This document shows, piece after piece, positions 13,014 to 21,379 of a stretch of 64,000 bases of DNA. Numbering within the stretch: position 1 is the stretch's first letter; every line of letters starts with the position of its first letter. This DNA comes from Paenibacillus senegalensis JC66. GTDB lineage: Bacteria > Bacillota > Bacilli > Paenibacillales > NBRC-103111. Made by a program: the position numbers and the translations under genes. The stretch spans positions 173,863 to 237,862 of the forward strand of contig NZ_HE610961.1 of assembly GCF_000285515.1 (NCBI RefSeq). Reading direction: 5' to 3'. Below the pieces are notes generated by a model that worked only from the letters and a program-made list of their open reading frames with translations, was not told the origin of the DNA and searched no databases.

Positions 13014-13403
13014 ATGGGGTTTCCAAGCCGATTAAAACAACTTAGAATTTCTCATAAAATGACACAACAAGAACTCGGCAATAAAATTAACGTTACTAAG
13101 GTATCAATTTCTGGTTATGAAAAAGGAAACAGACATCCTGATCTTGAGACAATTCAGAAAATAGCGGATGTTTTCCAAGTTTCTGTTGATTTCCTTCTTG
13201 ACCGAGAAGATGAAGGGAGAGATGATTATCCGACCTGGGCCACTTCTAAAGATAAACGAGACGCAAGGAATTTCCTGGAGCAGCAAGAAGTAATGTTTGA
13301 TGGTGTGCCTATGAGTGAAGAAGACAGAGCGAAGATTATCGGTTTCATGGAAGCAATGTTTTGGGATGCGAAAAAGAAGAATAAACGAAAACAGACAGAA
13401 TAA
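13014..13403 (+). CDS. CI-like prophage repressor (XRE family)
   Basis: An N-terminal HTH (RLKQLRISHKMTQQELGNKINVTKVSISGYEKGNRHPDLETIQKIADVFQVSVDFLLDRED, residues 5-66) is followed by a short acidic and basic tail without a peptidase domain. The product is about 129 residues. The frame is open to a TTG at 13008. I prefer the ATG at 13014, eight bases after AAGGAG. It lies next to an ImmA/IrrE protease gene, so induction probably occurs by proteolysis by that partner, as for ImmR/ImmA of ICEBs1. Confidence 0.85.
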   Translation: MGFPSRLKQLRISHKMTQQELGNKINVTKVSISGYEKGNRHPDLETIQKIADVFQVSVDFLLDREDEGRDDYPTWATSKDKRDARNFLEQQEVMFDGVPMSEEDRAKIIGFMEAMFWDAKKKNKRKQTE

Positions 13404-13456
13404 ACAGATAGGAGTGCCTGAGCAAATCAAATATTACACTCATTGGAGGGTCCTAA

Positions 13457-13870
13457 TTGCTCATTACTCAGCAGGCAAATAAGCTTGTCCGCAAATTCAA
13501 AACGAACTGCCCGTTTGAGTTAGCTTCTTATCTAAACATTGAAGTGTGGTTTTTAGATTTACCAGAGGGATGCCGCGGGTTTTATCTTAAAACTCTGCGG
13601 CGCCGATACATAGCGATCAGCACGGCCCTGACCTACATAGAACAACGCTTTGTATGCGCTCATGAATTAGGACATGACCGGCTTCATCCTGGGATGGGAT
13701 ATTATTTCATTGAAGAAAAGACACTGTACCACCCTGGGAAACTGGAAAGACAAGCTAATACCTTCGCAGTCAGACTACTTACAATGAAAATTTCTATGTT
13801 GGAATCCGAATCGAAAGAGGAATACTGTATGAGGGTTGGAATACCTAAAGAAATGGCTGCCTATATGTGA
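13457..13870 (+). CDS. ImmA/IrrE-family metallopeptidase
   Basis: The 137-residue protein contains the zinc-protease helix HELGHDRLHP near residue 68, with upstream CPFELASYLNIEVWFLDLPEG as in ImmA/IrrE (peptidase M78). A downstream ERQANTFAVRLL supplies the third ligand region. It is expected to cleave the repressor encoded just before it and so relieve repression. Translation starts at TTG, seven bases after GGAGGG. The gene is in the same rightward transcript as the repressor. Confidence 0.85.
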   Translation: MLITQQANKLVRKFKTNCPFELASYLNIEVWFLDLPEGCRGFYLKTLRRRYIAISTALTYIEQRFVCAHELGHDRLHPGMGYYFIEEKTLYHPGKLERQANTFAVRLLTMKISMLESESKEEYCMRVGIPKEMAAYM

Positions 13871-13900
13871 GCAATAATAAAGGTGATTGAGGTAAAACTG

Positions 13901-14537
13901 ATGAAAAATTATTGTTATTTATTCTTATCTCTTTTCTTTTTATTTCCGCTTGTAGCGACAATAAAGAAGGGGAACCGACACCTTCAAATAGTCCAGTAAT
14001 TACCCCATCAAGTTCCCTGGAAGTATCCCAAGTTGATGAAACTGATAAGAATAGAGAAAACGAACCTGTCGCACAAGAAATACCGATCGAAGAACAAAGA
14101 AGCTATTATGAAGAAAAACTAAACCGGAAATCGATCACATAATTGAAGAGTTTGATTTTATTTGGGAAACTCTTTGGGTTTTTACATTCCAAGGGGTTAC
14201 GGATGGTACATTCACAACATCTGAAGCTTGGAAGAAATTAGACACTGCCAAGAAGAGGTACGACCTTATATATAGGCAACTAGGGGAACTGCCGGATGAA
14301 AAATTCAATGATGATCTAAAGAAAAGACTAGGATCATTTAGAGTAGAAGTAGAAGATGCCATTGCATTTCGACTTGAAGCAATAAGCAAAGCAAAGAAAA
14401 TGTTAGATAAAGAAGAATTTCCCGCATCTGAGATGAACGCAACAGAAGAATTGATAAACGATTCAGTGGCGTATTTCACAGAAGGTATAAATTATCTAAA
14501 TGAATTCAAAGAAGTGTTAGGTTTTGATAAAGAATAG
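13901..14537 (+). pseudogene. Lysogeny-module lipoprotein with two frameshifts
   Basis: A single gene is recovered if one A is added to each of two A-runs: ATGAAAAATTATTG near 13904 and CTAAACCGG near 14122. The restored protein (about 212 aa) begins MKKLLLFILISFLFISACS, a clear lipoprotein signal with lipobox ISAC. It has a Ser/Thr/Pro-rich linker and a helical domain ending NYLNEFKEVLGFDKE. A lipoprotein between repressor and integrase matches the position of phage superinfection-exclusion lipoproteins (Ltp type). That role is inference. Both lesions are in homopolymers, so sequencing error is possible. Confidence 0.65.
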
Positions 14538-14542
14538 TCTTG

Positions 14543-14568
14543 AAGCCCTTATTTCGGGCTTTTCTTTT
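14543..14568 (+). terminator. Intrinsic terminator of the lysogeny operon
   Basis: AGCCC pairs with GGGCT across TTATTTC and is followed by TTTCTTTTC, six bases after the lipoprotein stop. It separates the repressor transcript from the integrase gene. Confidence 0.75.
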
Positions 14569-14625
14569 CCACGATTAGTAGAACATATATTCTTATCAAC
14601 ATATTATCCACAGGAGGGGTAAAAG

Positions 14626-15762
14626 ATGAAAGGGACGTTCAGGAAGCGTGGTTCCACATGGTATTATCAAGTCGAGCTTGGACGGGATCCAGAAACGGGA
14701 AAGCGAGTGCAGAAAAGCAAAGGAGGATTCAAAACAAAAAAAGAAGCAGAGGCAGCTTGTGCAGACATCATTTCCAAATTTGAAAAAGGTGAATATCATG
14801 TTCCAAAGAGAATGACCGTGGAACAATTCCTTAACTTATGGCTTCGGGATTATGCTAAAAGGAAGATGAGAGCATCTAGTTACAGTATAAGGGAGCTTCT
14901 GGTCCAAAAGCGTATTGTGCCGGCCATAGGGAACATTGAGTTGGAAAAACTCAATCCGGTAGATATAAACAAATTCTACGGAAAGTTGCAAGATGAGAAC
15001 CTATCCTCCAGTTATATTCACAGTATTCATTCACTACTTAGGTCGGCTCTGAAAAAAGCCATCCAATGGCAGATTACAAACCGTAATATTATGAATGGTG
15101 TTGAGCCTCCCAGATTAGAGAAAACCAAAATACAGACATGGACCATTGAAGAAATTCAGAGGTTTCTGGATGCGAGCAAGGAGAATGTTTGTCATATCGG
15201 GTTTGTGTTGGCTGCATTTACCGGAATGCGCCGCGGCGAAGTATTAGGATTACGTTGGAAGGACGTTGATTTAGAAAACAGAAAGCTTACTGTTGCGCAA
15301 TCAGTATATTGGATACCTGGAGAGGGAGTAATATTTCAGGAACCAAAGACTGAAAACTCAGTTCGTCAAATCGCCCTTTCCGAAAATGTTGTAAAGGAGT
15401 TAAAGAAACGAAAGGCAGAACAGGCGCAACATAAGTTGCTGTTAGGTCCAGGATATAAAGATCATGACTTAGTTTGCTGTTGGGAAGATGGGTCCCCAAT
15501 AAAGCCGAGAAACTTCTTAGAACACTTCGAACGCATGATCAAGGCCGCAGATGTTCCAAAAATCAGATTTCACGATATTCGCCATACTCATGCAACCCTT
15601 CTCCTTAAAATGGGGGAAAATATCAAAGTAGTATCCGAACGTCTTGGGCATAGTCGAACATCAACCACGAGCGACATTTACACTCATGTTCTCCCAGACA
15701 TGCAACAGGGGGCAGCAGATCGGTTTGAGAGTGCTTTTGAAGGCAAGAAAAACACGCTTTAG
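14626..15762 (+). CDS. int: Prophage tyrosine integrase
   Basis: The 378-residue protein has the usual three parts. These are an arm-binding domain (GTFRKRGSTWYYQVELGRD), a SAM-like core-binding domain (MTVEQFLNLWLRDYAKRKMR ... SSSYIHSIHSLLRSALKKA) and a catalytic domain. Catalytic residues are visible in AAFTGMRRGEVLGLRW (Arg), HDIRHTHATLLLKMG (His, Arg), LGHSRTSTTSDIYTHVLP (His, then Tyr nucleophile). It integrates and excises the prophage. CAGGAGGGGTAAAAG precedes the ATG. It ends 114 bases from the 3' end of tRNA-Leu(GAG), the probable attachment site. Confidence 0.95.
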   Translation: MKGTFRKRGSTWYYQVELGRDPETGKRVQKSKGGFKTKKEAEAACADIISKFEKGEYHVPKRMTVEQFLNLWLRDYAKRKMRASSYSIRELLVQKRIVPAIGNIELEKLNPVDINKFYGKLQDENLSSSYIHSIHSLLRSALKKAIQWQITNRNIMNGVEPPRLEKTKIQTWTIEEIQRFLDASKENVCHIGFVLAAFTGMRRGEVLGLRWKDVDLENRKLTVAQSVYWIPGEGVIFQEPKTENSVRQIALSENVVKELKKRKAEQAQHKLLLGPGYKDHDLVCCWEDGSPIKPRNFLEHFERMIKAADVPKIRFHDIRHTHATLLLKMGENIKVVSERLGHSRTSTTSDIYTHVLPDMQQGAADRFESAFEGKKNTL

Positions 15763-15835
15763 CACAATAAAGCCTGTCAAAATCCTGTCATTGACCACTA
15801 AACTGATTTTTGAGGAGGTCAAAATCTTGGCTAGG

Positions 15836-15872
15836 AAAAGAAAAAAGCCCTTGATATACAAGGACTTCTTCG
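15836..15872 (-). terminator. Terminator of the tRNA cluster
   Basis: On the minus strand AAGTCCTTG pairs with CAAGGGCTT across TATAT and is followed by TTTTTTCTTTTC, directly after tRNA-Leu. It ends the leftward tRNA transcript, and convergent integrase transcription also meets it. Confidence 0.8.
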
Positions 15873-15895
15873 GTATGCGGTCGAGAGGACTCGAA
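15841..15895. other. Probable prophage attachment site
   Basis: Integrase genes usually lie next to att, and many Firmicute phages use the 3' end of a tRNA gene as the core. Here the tRNA-Leu 3' half and its terminator border the integrase gene on the prophage side. The exact core cannot be set because the other prophage end is outside the window. Inference only. Confidence 0.5.
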
Positions 15896-15958
15896 CCTCC
15901 ACGGGCGTACGCCCACTACCCCCTCAAGATAGCGTGTCTGCCATTCCACCACGACCGC
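15876..15958 (-). tRNA. tRNA-Leu (anticodon GAG)
   Basis: A class II tRNA: acceptor GCGGTCG/CGACCGC, D-arm GTGGAATGGCAGACAC, anticodon stem CTATC/GGTAG with loop TTGAGGG (GAG reads CUC). A long variable arm with GGGCGTACGCCC and a T-arm GGAGGTTCGAGTCCTCT follow. CCA is not encoded. It is the last gene of a leftward tRNA cluster and borders the prophage integrase. Confidence 0.95.
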
Positions 15959-16001
15959 TCAATATGAAACAACGTCCCTCCATGCTCCCCAAGTGAAGCA
16001 A

Positions 16002-16077
16002 TGGTGAGCCATGAAGGACTCGAACCTTCGACACCCTGATTAAAAGTCAGGTGCTCTACCAACTGAGCTAATGGCTC
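16002..16077 (-). tRNA. tRNA-Lys (anticodon UUU)
   Basis: Acceptor GAGCCAT/ATGGCTC, D-arm TAGCTCAGTTGGTAGAGCA, anticodon loop CTTTTAA in CTGACTTTTAATCAG, T-arm GAAGGTTCGAGTCCTTC and an encoded CCA end. Second to last in the leftward cluster. Confidence 0.97.
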
Positions 16078-16081
16078 AAAA

Positions 16082-16156
16082 TGGTGACCCGTACGGGATT
16101 CGAACCCGTGTTACCGCCGTGAAAGGGCGGTGTCTTAACCGCTTGACCAACGGGCC
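16082..16156 (-). tRNA. tRNA-Glu (anticodon UUC)
   Basis: Acceptor GGCCCGT/ACGGGTC, D-arm TGGTCAAGCGGTTAAGACA, anticodon arm CCGCCCTTTCACGGCGG with TTC, T-arm ACGGGTTCGAATCCCGT and encoded CCA. It is four bases upstream of tRNA-Lys. Confidence 0.97.
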
Positions 16157-16391
16157 ACAGTGTCTGCCTCTCAAGGCGACAAGTGTTATTATAACGGAAA
16201 TTCATGTCGTTGACAAGCATTTATTTTTCGATTCCTAAGCCAATGTTTCATTCTATATTTAATCCGATTCTTCGGGTTTCACTGCCAATCCTGTAACTGG
16301 CTTAATAATTCAGCTGGTCAATAGTTCGGGAGGTCAATGAGGAGCAACCAACTGCCCGGAAGCCAGCCAACAACAGGTTACAGCAAAATAA

Positions 16392-16415
16392 AAAACCGCC
16401 TGTGCGGTTTTATGG
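16392..16415 (-). terminator. Terminator after tRNA-Ser
   Basis: On the minus strand AAAACCGC pairs with GCGGTTTT across ACAG, followed by TTATTTTGC. It suggests that the Asn-Ser pair and the Glu-Lys-Leu group are separate transcripts or that readthrough is partial. The 16157-16391 gap holds no other gene I can see. Confidence 0.65.
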
Positions 16416-16424
16416 AAAAAAAGA

Positions 16425-16516
16425 TGGCGGAGAGAGAGGGATTCGAACCCTCGCACCACTTACGCAGTCTAACCCCTTAGCAGAGGGTCCCCTTATAGCC
16501 ACTTGGGTATCTCTCC
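16425..16516 (-). tRNA. tRNA-Ser (anticodon GCU)
   Basis: Class II tRNA: acceptor GGAGAGA/TCTCTCC, D-arm with AAGTGGCTATAAGGG, anticodon loop TGCTAAG (GCT), long variable arm and T-arm GAGGGTTCGAATCCCTC. CCA is encoded. Confidence 0.95.
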
Positions 16517-16524
16517 AAATAAAA

Positions 16525-16600
16525 TGGCTCCCCGAACAGGACTCGAACCTGTGACAACTCGATTAACAGTCGAGTGCTCTACCAACTGAGCTATCAGGGA
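16525..16600 (-). tRNA. tRNA-Asn (anticodon GUU)
   Basis: Acceptor TCCCTGA/TCGGGGA, D-arm TAGCTCAGTTGGTAGAGCA, anticodon arm CTCGACTGTTAATCGAG with GTT, T-arm ACAGGTTCGAGTCCTGT and encoded CCA. First gene of the leftward cluster. Confidence 0.97.
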
Positions 16601-16970
16601 ACGTAAAGTCATATGTAAAGTTTAATTTAACATGAATCCCGTTGATCGTCAAGACTTGCTGGCGGTTTCACTTTTTGTTTTGTATTTTATGAACTCACAT
16701 CAGATAAAAACCTTTTCTTTACTTTTTCCTTGGATCTTTGTTAGGATAACTATCCACTAATAGTGCCCCGGGCAGCGCCTCGAATAGCGCCCCGAGTATA
16801 GTCTCGCGCTGAATCCTAAGAGTAGTTTGTCCCAAAAGCTGCAAAATTACACAGTCTCACACCAAGCACGTGGTCGATCGACCGCCCGTCATGAAGCGCC
16901 CGTAATTCCAGTTGTATTTCAAACTTCAGCCTCGGACCCGGCTCGTCTCCTATGCTTACTCCAGAACAAA
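16601..16970. other. Intergenic stretch without a recognised gene
   Basis: The promoter of the tRNA cluster should lie in its left part, which is AT-rich near 16660-16760. The right part is of ordinary composition, and I see no supported gene, RNA or repeat. Open frames here lack ribosome sites and recognisable features. Confidence 0.5.
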
Positions 16971-17438
16971 CTATTCCAGAACAAACAGTTCCAATCTCCC
17001 TTTGCAACTTCCGCATACAAATTTCGCTGTGTCCATGCGGCGTTTTCGCAAATATTCAGCAGAGCACTGCGTACAACGCAGCAAATACCGGTGCTTTCGC
17101 TCACGGGCTTTTTGTTGTCTGGAAGGCAGTGCTTGGCAGTAGCGGCTGCCTCCCACCTGAGCCAGAAGCAGCCTGAAGTCTTGGTCACGATGGCGATAGC
17201 CTTTGCCCGTCAAGTGAAGGTGGTAATGGCACAGCTCATGCTTGATGATGCTCTCAACCTCATCTTTGCCGTATGCTTCGTACTGCTTTAGACTAATCTC
17301 TATATTATGGGTACCTGTAAAATACCTTCCGCCCGTCGCGCTTAAGCGGGGGTTGAACACAGCCTTATGAACAAAGGGACGCTGAAAATAAACCTCCGAA
17401 ATCTGTTCCACCCACCGTTGGAGGTCATCGTTATTCAT
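16971..17438 (-). CDS. SprT-like zinc metalloprotease family protein
   Basis: The protein has the SprT-family zinc helix HELCHYHLH, preceded by GRYFTGTHNIEISLKQYEAYGKDEVESII. It ends with a zinc ribbon (CTQCSAEYLRKRRMDTAKFV, then CGSCKG). B. subtilis YdcK is the counterpart and lies next to tex there too. The frame extends upstream to 17594. I start it at 17438, where GGGAGGCAAAAGA precedes ATG (MNNDDLQRWVEQ), giving 155 residues, usual for the family. Bacterial members have no settled function, while eukaryotic SPRTN cleaves DNA-protein crosslinks. Confidence 0.85.
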   Translation of the reverse strand: MNNDDLQRWVEQISEVYFQRPFVHKAVFNPRLSATGGRYFTGTHNIEISLKQYEAYGKDEVESIIKHELCHYHLHLTGKGYRHRDQDFRLLLAQVGGSRYCQALPSRQQKARERKHRYLLRCTQCSAEYLRKRRMDTAKFVCGSCKGRLELFVLE

Positions 17439-17811
17439 TCTTTTGCCTCCCTTGCTAGTTCTATAAATTTCCAACTTATTTGCATGATTGACGCTTTCGT
17501 GCAAGCATCCAGCTTTCCCCTTCGTTGAAGACTGAACCCGTAATAGATCCCCAACTTTTTTCTTCGTTTGAAGGCTCCGTACAAAAGCCCTCAAGGTATT
17601 CTATTTCCTCATGTTTCTGGGCTTTATTTCAAGCAGGCTGCAAACCCGCTCCCCTTCTCTCTTGAATTATTACCGCAGTTTGAGCTAAACTGTCAAGTAG
17701 ACAAGTCTTGAAACCAGGAAAATTGGGGCCAAGCCCGGCACGAAAGATTACATATGGAAGCTTTATCATCCATACATAAGTTAGATAAGCGAGAGGGGAA
17801 AGCAGAAGACT
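17439..17811. other. Intergenic stretch between divergent genes
   Basis: This 370-bp gap separates the sprT-like gene (leftward) and the 118-aa gene (rightward), so it should hold both promoters. I see no clear -35/-10 pair, RNA or repeat. The upstream extension of the sprT frame into it lacks coding character. Confidence 0.4.
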
Positions 17812-18168
17812 ATGCCAAAAATGAGATACGGACTGCTGAAGCTAGGAGCAGAATTGGAGTTTGTAGAAATGCCTGCAACTCATATGTACCAGCTTACAGC
17901 CTTAAACCGCCGCTTGCATAAAGAAGTGGATAAATTAACGGCAGAGGATAGACCTCAGCTTCCCAAAATGATTGCCGAGTGCGATCAGCTGGAAGTGATC
18001 GATAACGCTTGCCCGGTCACCGGAGGCCTTGATTATATTAACCGTTTGGAAAAGGAATTTTCCAGCATTAAAGAGACGGCTTATCCTCTAATTTCGCTTC
18101 TGACCGAGATCAGAGCCCTCCAGGCTCAGCTGGAGCAATGGTACGAGGAAGAACTGGATCAAGTTTAA
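17812..18168 (+). CDS. Hypothetical protein (118 aa)
   Basis: An acidic, mainly helical protein of 118 residues (PKMRYGLLKLGAELEFVEMP, then LNRRLHKEVDKLTAEDRPQL and a C-terminal helix LISLLTEIRALQAQLEQWYEEE). It has no signal or membrane segment. It precedes cmpA in the same orientation by about 90 bases and could share regulation, but I recognise no family. GAGAGGGGAAAG lies before the ATG. Confidence 0.65.
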   Translation: MPKMRYGLLKLGAELEFVEMPATHMYQLTALNRRLHKEVDKLTAEDRPQLPKMIAECDQLEVIDNACPVTGGLDYINRLEKEFSSIKETAYPLISLLTEIRALQAQLEQWYEEELDQV

Positions 18169-18256
18169 CTTTTCATACGCTCGGACCTGCACAAAACGCC
18201 CTATTTGCCCATATGGTAAAAGACAGGTGATTTTTCAGCAGGAAGGGGCGGAAGTT

Positions 18257-18388
18257 ATGCCACAGTGGCTAAGCTCGCAGCTTATGAGAGCATTCCAGAG
18301 CAAGAACCGCAAGCAGGTTAAACTGCTTAATGATTGCTGGTTTTTTTACCGTACACGACAATATGTCGCTAAAGAACAGCAGCGCTAG
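18257..18388 (+). CDS. cmpA: Cortex morphogenetic protein CmpA
   Basis: A 43-codon gene reads MPQWLSSQLMRAFQSKNRKQ, then VKLLNDCWFFYRTRQYVAKE and QQR. The MPxWL start, RAFxxKNRxQ and LLNxCWFFYR motifs match CmpA, a small protein of spore formers. In B. subtilis CmpA works with ClpXP and SpoIVA as a checkpoint between coat and cortex assembly. The B. subtilis protein is 37 residues, so this one has a few extra C-terminal residues. Its neighbours tex and sprT are conserved in Bacillales. A GGAAGGGGCGGAAG ribosome region precedes the ATG. Confidence 0.9.
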   Translation: MPQWLSSQLMRAFQSKNRKQVKLLNDCWFFYRTRQYVAKEQQR

Positions 18389-18430
18389 CGAACAAGCAAT
18401 AGCCTGCGGCTTTCATACAGCGAAATCGGC

Positions 18431-18465
18431 AAAAAGCAGACGACAGCCGTCTGCTTTTTGTTTTT
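18431..18465 (+). terminator. Terminator after cmpA
   Basis: AAAAAGCAGACG pairs with CGTCTGCTTTTT around a short loop and is followed by a T-run. The stem is symmetrical, but no leftward gene ends here, so it serves cmpA. Confidence 0.85.
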
Positions 18466-18479
18466 ACCCGTCCTTTATT

Positions 18480-18610
18480 TACCAGTTGCTTATTTTGACC
18501 AGTTTGGTCTTACCAGTTTAGTTTTATCGGTTTGGTCTTACCAGTTTAGTTTTACCAGTTGGTTTTATCTGTTTGGTTTTTACCAATTTGGTTTTTTACC
18601 AGTTCGTTAT
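18480..18610. repeat. Degenerate TTACCAGTTTRGTTT tandem repeats
   Basis: At least seven loose copies of a 15-17 bp unit (TTACCAGTTTRGTTTT and variants) fill the gap between cmpA and the end of tex. The unit drifts between copies. No coding frame or fold is evident. Confidence 0.7.
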
Positions 18611-18620
18611 TGAAACTCCG

Positions 18621-20891
18621 CTAACCCAAGGCGCTGCCGCTGTCTTTAGGCGGCTTCATGGTAAGACCCACACGGCCCTTCTTCACATCCACGTTCAACA
18701 CCCACACCGTTACATTATCTCCTACGGAAACGACATCCATCGGATGTTTGATAAACTTGCTGCTCATCTGCGAGATGTGTACAAGTCCGTCATTCTTCAC
18801 TCCAATATCGACGAATGCTCCGAAATCAATTACGTTGCGGACAGTCCCCTGAAGCTCCATGCCCGGAGAGAGATCCTCCAGCTTAAGCACATCCGTGCGG
18901 AAAATGGGGGGCGGCAGCTCCTCCCGCGGATCTCGTCCCGGACGCAGCAAACTGTCCAGAATGTCCCTTAACGTGGGCACTCCAACTCCAAGCTCGGCCG
19001 CGATCGGCTCAACATCCAGCGATTGCAGCTTTCCTTTGAATTCGGCTTGCCCCAGCTGGTTCAACTCCAGGTTTACCGCTGCAAACAGCTTGTCCACCAC
19101 GTCGTACGACTCAGGATGGATCGGGGTGTTGTCGAGCGGGTAATCGCCATCGCTTATCCGCATAAATCCGACACATTGTTCAAACGTCTTCGCGCCAAGC
19201 CGCGGAACTTTTTTCAATTGAGAGCGATTGAGAAATTTGCCGTTCTCTTCACGAAACTTGACTATGTTTTTAGCCAGTGTCGCGTTCACCCCGGCAACAT
19301 AAGAAAGCAATGACGGAGAAGCCGTATTCAAGTCCACGCCAACATGGTTAACCGCCGACTCAACGACTGCAGACAGGCTTTCCTCCAGCCTTTTCTGGGT
19401 AACATCATGCTGATACTGGCCAACGCCAATCGATTTCGGGTCAATCTTAACAAGCTCGGCCAGCGGATCTTGCATCCGGCGGGCAATCGAAATCGCGCTC
19501 CGCTCAGCGACATCCAGATCGGGAAATTCCTGCTGAGCCAGCTTGGAAGCCGAATAGACACTCGCACCTGCCTCGCTGACAATAATATATTCAAGATTGC
19601 GCTCACGGATTTCACCAATCAGCTCGGCTACGAACTGCTCCGTTTCGCGGGAAGCCGTTCCGTTGCCAATAACGATCAAGGACACCTGATAACGTCCGAT
19701 TAAATCATGGAAAATTTGCTTGGCTTCCTTCGTTTTATGATGCGGCGCAGTCGGATAAGTAACAGCAATGTCAAGCACTTTGCCGGTTTCGTCCACAACA
19801 GCAAGCTTGCAGCCTGTCCGGAAAGCCGGATCTACACCGAGCACGACCTTACCTTTGACAGGCGGCTGAAGCAGCAGATGGCGGAGATTTTCCGAGAAAA
19901 TCTGGATCGCCTGCTCCTCTGCCTTTTCGGTCAATTGGTTGCGGATTTCTCGCTCTACTGCCGGAGCAATTAATCGCTTATAGGCGTCCTCCACCACTTC
20001 CTCAATCACGGGAACCGCGATCGAGCCCCAGCGTTTAATATAGTGGCGGTTCATATAATCGTAAATTTTCTCGGCTTGCACCTCGATCGATACTTTCAGC
20101 ACCTCTTCGCGTTCACCGCGGTTAATCGCCAGGATGCGGTGGGAAGGCAGCTTATTCACCGGCTCCTGATAGTCATAGTACATTTCATAAACGGATTCCT
20201 GATCAGCATCCTTCGCTTTAGTAATCACGGCACCGCGATCCCAGACGTATTTTCTCACCCAGGCACGAATCTTCGGCTCATCCGCCATCATCTCAGCGAT
20301 AATGTCCTTGGCGCCCTGAAGCGCATCTTCAGCGGAAGCTACTTCCTTCTCTTCATCTATATACCGCGCGGCTTCTGTCAGTACATCCCCTTCACGCGGC
20401 TGCGATAAAATCCAGTTTGCAAGCGGCTCCAACCCTTTCTCTTTCGCCACGCTTGCTCTCGTCTTCCTCTTTTGCCGGTAGGGACGGTACAAGTCCTCCA
20501 CTTCCTGCAGCTTCGTTGCCTGCTCGATCTCAGCCTGAAGCTCTGCGGACAGCTTGCCCTGTTCCTCTATGATGCGAATAACTTCACGCTTACGATCCTC
20601 AAGCGATTGCAAATAATGCAGCCGTTCTTCTATCGTTCTTAACGTATCTTCATCCATCTCACCTGTCATTTCTTTACGATAGCGTGCGATAAATGGGATC
20701 GTATTGCCTTCATCGAGCAAGCCGACCGTAGTTTTGACCTTGCCAAAAGGCAATGCCAGCTCAGCAGCCAACTGCTTCAGGATCCGCTCCCGGATCATCG
20801 CCTTCTCCTTCGCGGCCTGCTCTTGGTCTGCAGCCGCTGCTGCCTCCTGCTCCTGCACCGGCTTAACACTTTCCTTCATCCCGTTCGTCAT
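18621..20891 (-). CDS. tex: Tex-family RNA-binding transcription accessory protein
   Basis: The protein has the Tex order: an N-terminal helical domain with GLLDEGNTIPFIARYRKEMTG, and a YqgF/RNase H-like domain (GVDPAFRTGCKLAVVDETGK). Tandem helix-hairpin-helix motifs follow (NTASPSLLSYVAGVNATLAK), then a C-terminal S1 domain (GMELQGTVRNVIDFGAFVDI). Tex is a conserved nucleic acid-binding protein that affects transcription and toxin or stress genes; B. subtilis YdcI is the counterpart. The open frame reaches 20999. I choose the ATG at 20891 (MTNGMKESV) behind GAGGGTGGG, giving 756 residues. The next upstream genes are ndoA and ndoAI. Confidence 0.92.
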   Translation of the reverse strand: MTNGMKESVKPVQEQEAAAAADQEQAAKEKAMIRERILKQLAAELALPFGKVKTTVGLLDEGNTIPFIARYRKEMTGEMDEDTLRTIEERLHYLQSLEDRKREVIRIIEEQGKLSAELQAEIEQATKLQEVEDLYRPYRQKRKTRASVAKEKGLEPLANWILSQPREGDVLTEAARYIDEEKEVASAEDALQGAKDIIAEMMADEPKIRAWVRKYVWDRGAVITKAKDADQESVYEMYYDYQEPVNKLPSHRILAINRGEREEVLKVSIEVQAEKIYDYMNRHYIKRWGSIAVPVIEEVVEDAYKRLIAPAVEREIRNQLTEKAEEQAIQIFSENLRHLLLQPPVKGKVVLGVDPAFRTGCKLAVVDETGKVLDIAVTYPTAPHHKTKEAKQIFHDLIGRYQVSLIVIGNGTASRETEQFVAELIGEIRERNLEYIIVSEAGASVYSASKLAQQEFPDLDVAERSAISIARRMQDPLAELVKIDPKSIGVGQYQHDVTQKRLEESLSAVVESAVNHVGVDLNTASPSLLSYVAGVNATLAKNIVKFREENGKFLNRSQLKKVPRLGAKTFEQCVGFMRISDGDYPLDNTPIHPESYDVVDKLFAAVNLELNQLGQAEFKGKLQSLDVEPIAAELGVGVPTLRDILDSLLRPGRDPREELPPPIFRTDVLKLEDLSPGMELQGTVRNVIDFGAFVDIGVKNDGLVHISQMSSKFIKHPMDVVSVGDNVTVWVLNVDVKKGRVGLTMKPPKDSGSALG

Positions 20892-21025
20892 TAATCTGCC
20901 CACCCTCTTCTGCTGTTCTACCAATACGGCTTGCGTTCCATAACGGATACCGACAAAAAACGGAAGGAACTGCATCCCTCCGTTTGTTGTGCCAGTCATG
21001 AAGTTATCTCACTGGAATTCGCTGG

Positions 21026-21376
21026 TTAGAAATCAATTAGGCCGACACTAATCTGCAAAGCATCGTCCACTTTGCGCATCGTTTCATCATCCAAATGAGT
21101 GATCTTATCCGTCAGGCGCTGCTTGTCAATGGTCCGAATTTGTTCCAATAATATGACCGAATCGCGGTCAAACCCATGCGTCTTTGCATCGATTTCCACA
21201 TGAGTAGGCAGTTTGGCCTTCTGAATCTGGGCCGTAATTGCCGCAATAATGACCGTCGGACTGAATCGGTTTCCAATGTCATTTTGAATAACTAGCACTG
21301 GTCGGACGCCACCCTGCTCCGACCCCACGACCGGTGAAAGCTCTGCGAAAAATACATCGCCACGTTTCACTATCAA
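21026..21376 (-). CDS. ndoA: NdoA/MazF-type mRNA interferase toxin
   Basis: A 116-residue MazF-family toxin. It begins [20 protein letters not shown] and carries [20 protein letters not shown] and [12 protein letters not shown], all typical of B. subtilis EndoA. MazF toxins cut single-stranded mRNA at short specific sites (UACAU in B. subtilis EndoA). It follows the antitoxin gene by three bases, so both are co-translated. The pair is part of the conserved alr-ndoAI-ndoA block. Confidence 0.95.
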   Translation of the reverse strand: MIVKRGDVFFAELSPVVGSEQGGVRPVLVIQNDIGNRFSPTVIIAAITAQIQKAKLPTHVEIDAKTHGFDRDSVILLEQIRTIDKQRLTDKITHLDDETMRKVDDALQISVGLIDF

Positions 21377-21379
21377 TGT

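Noticed and set aside
16827-17291. Rightward 154-codon frame opposite the sprT-like gene
   Set aside because: It is the antisense shadow of a clear SprT-family gene.
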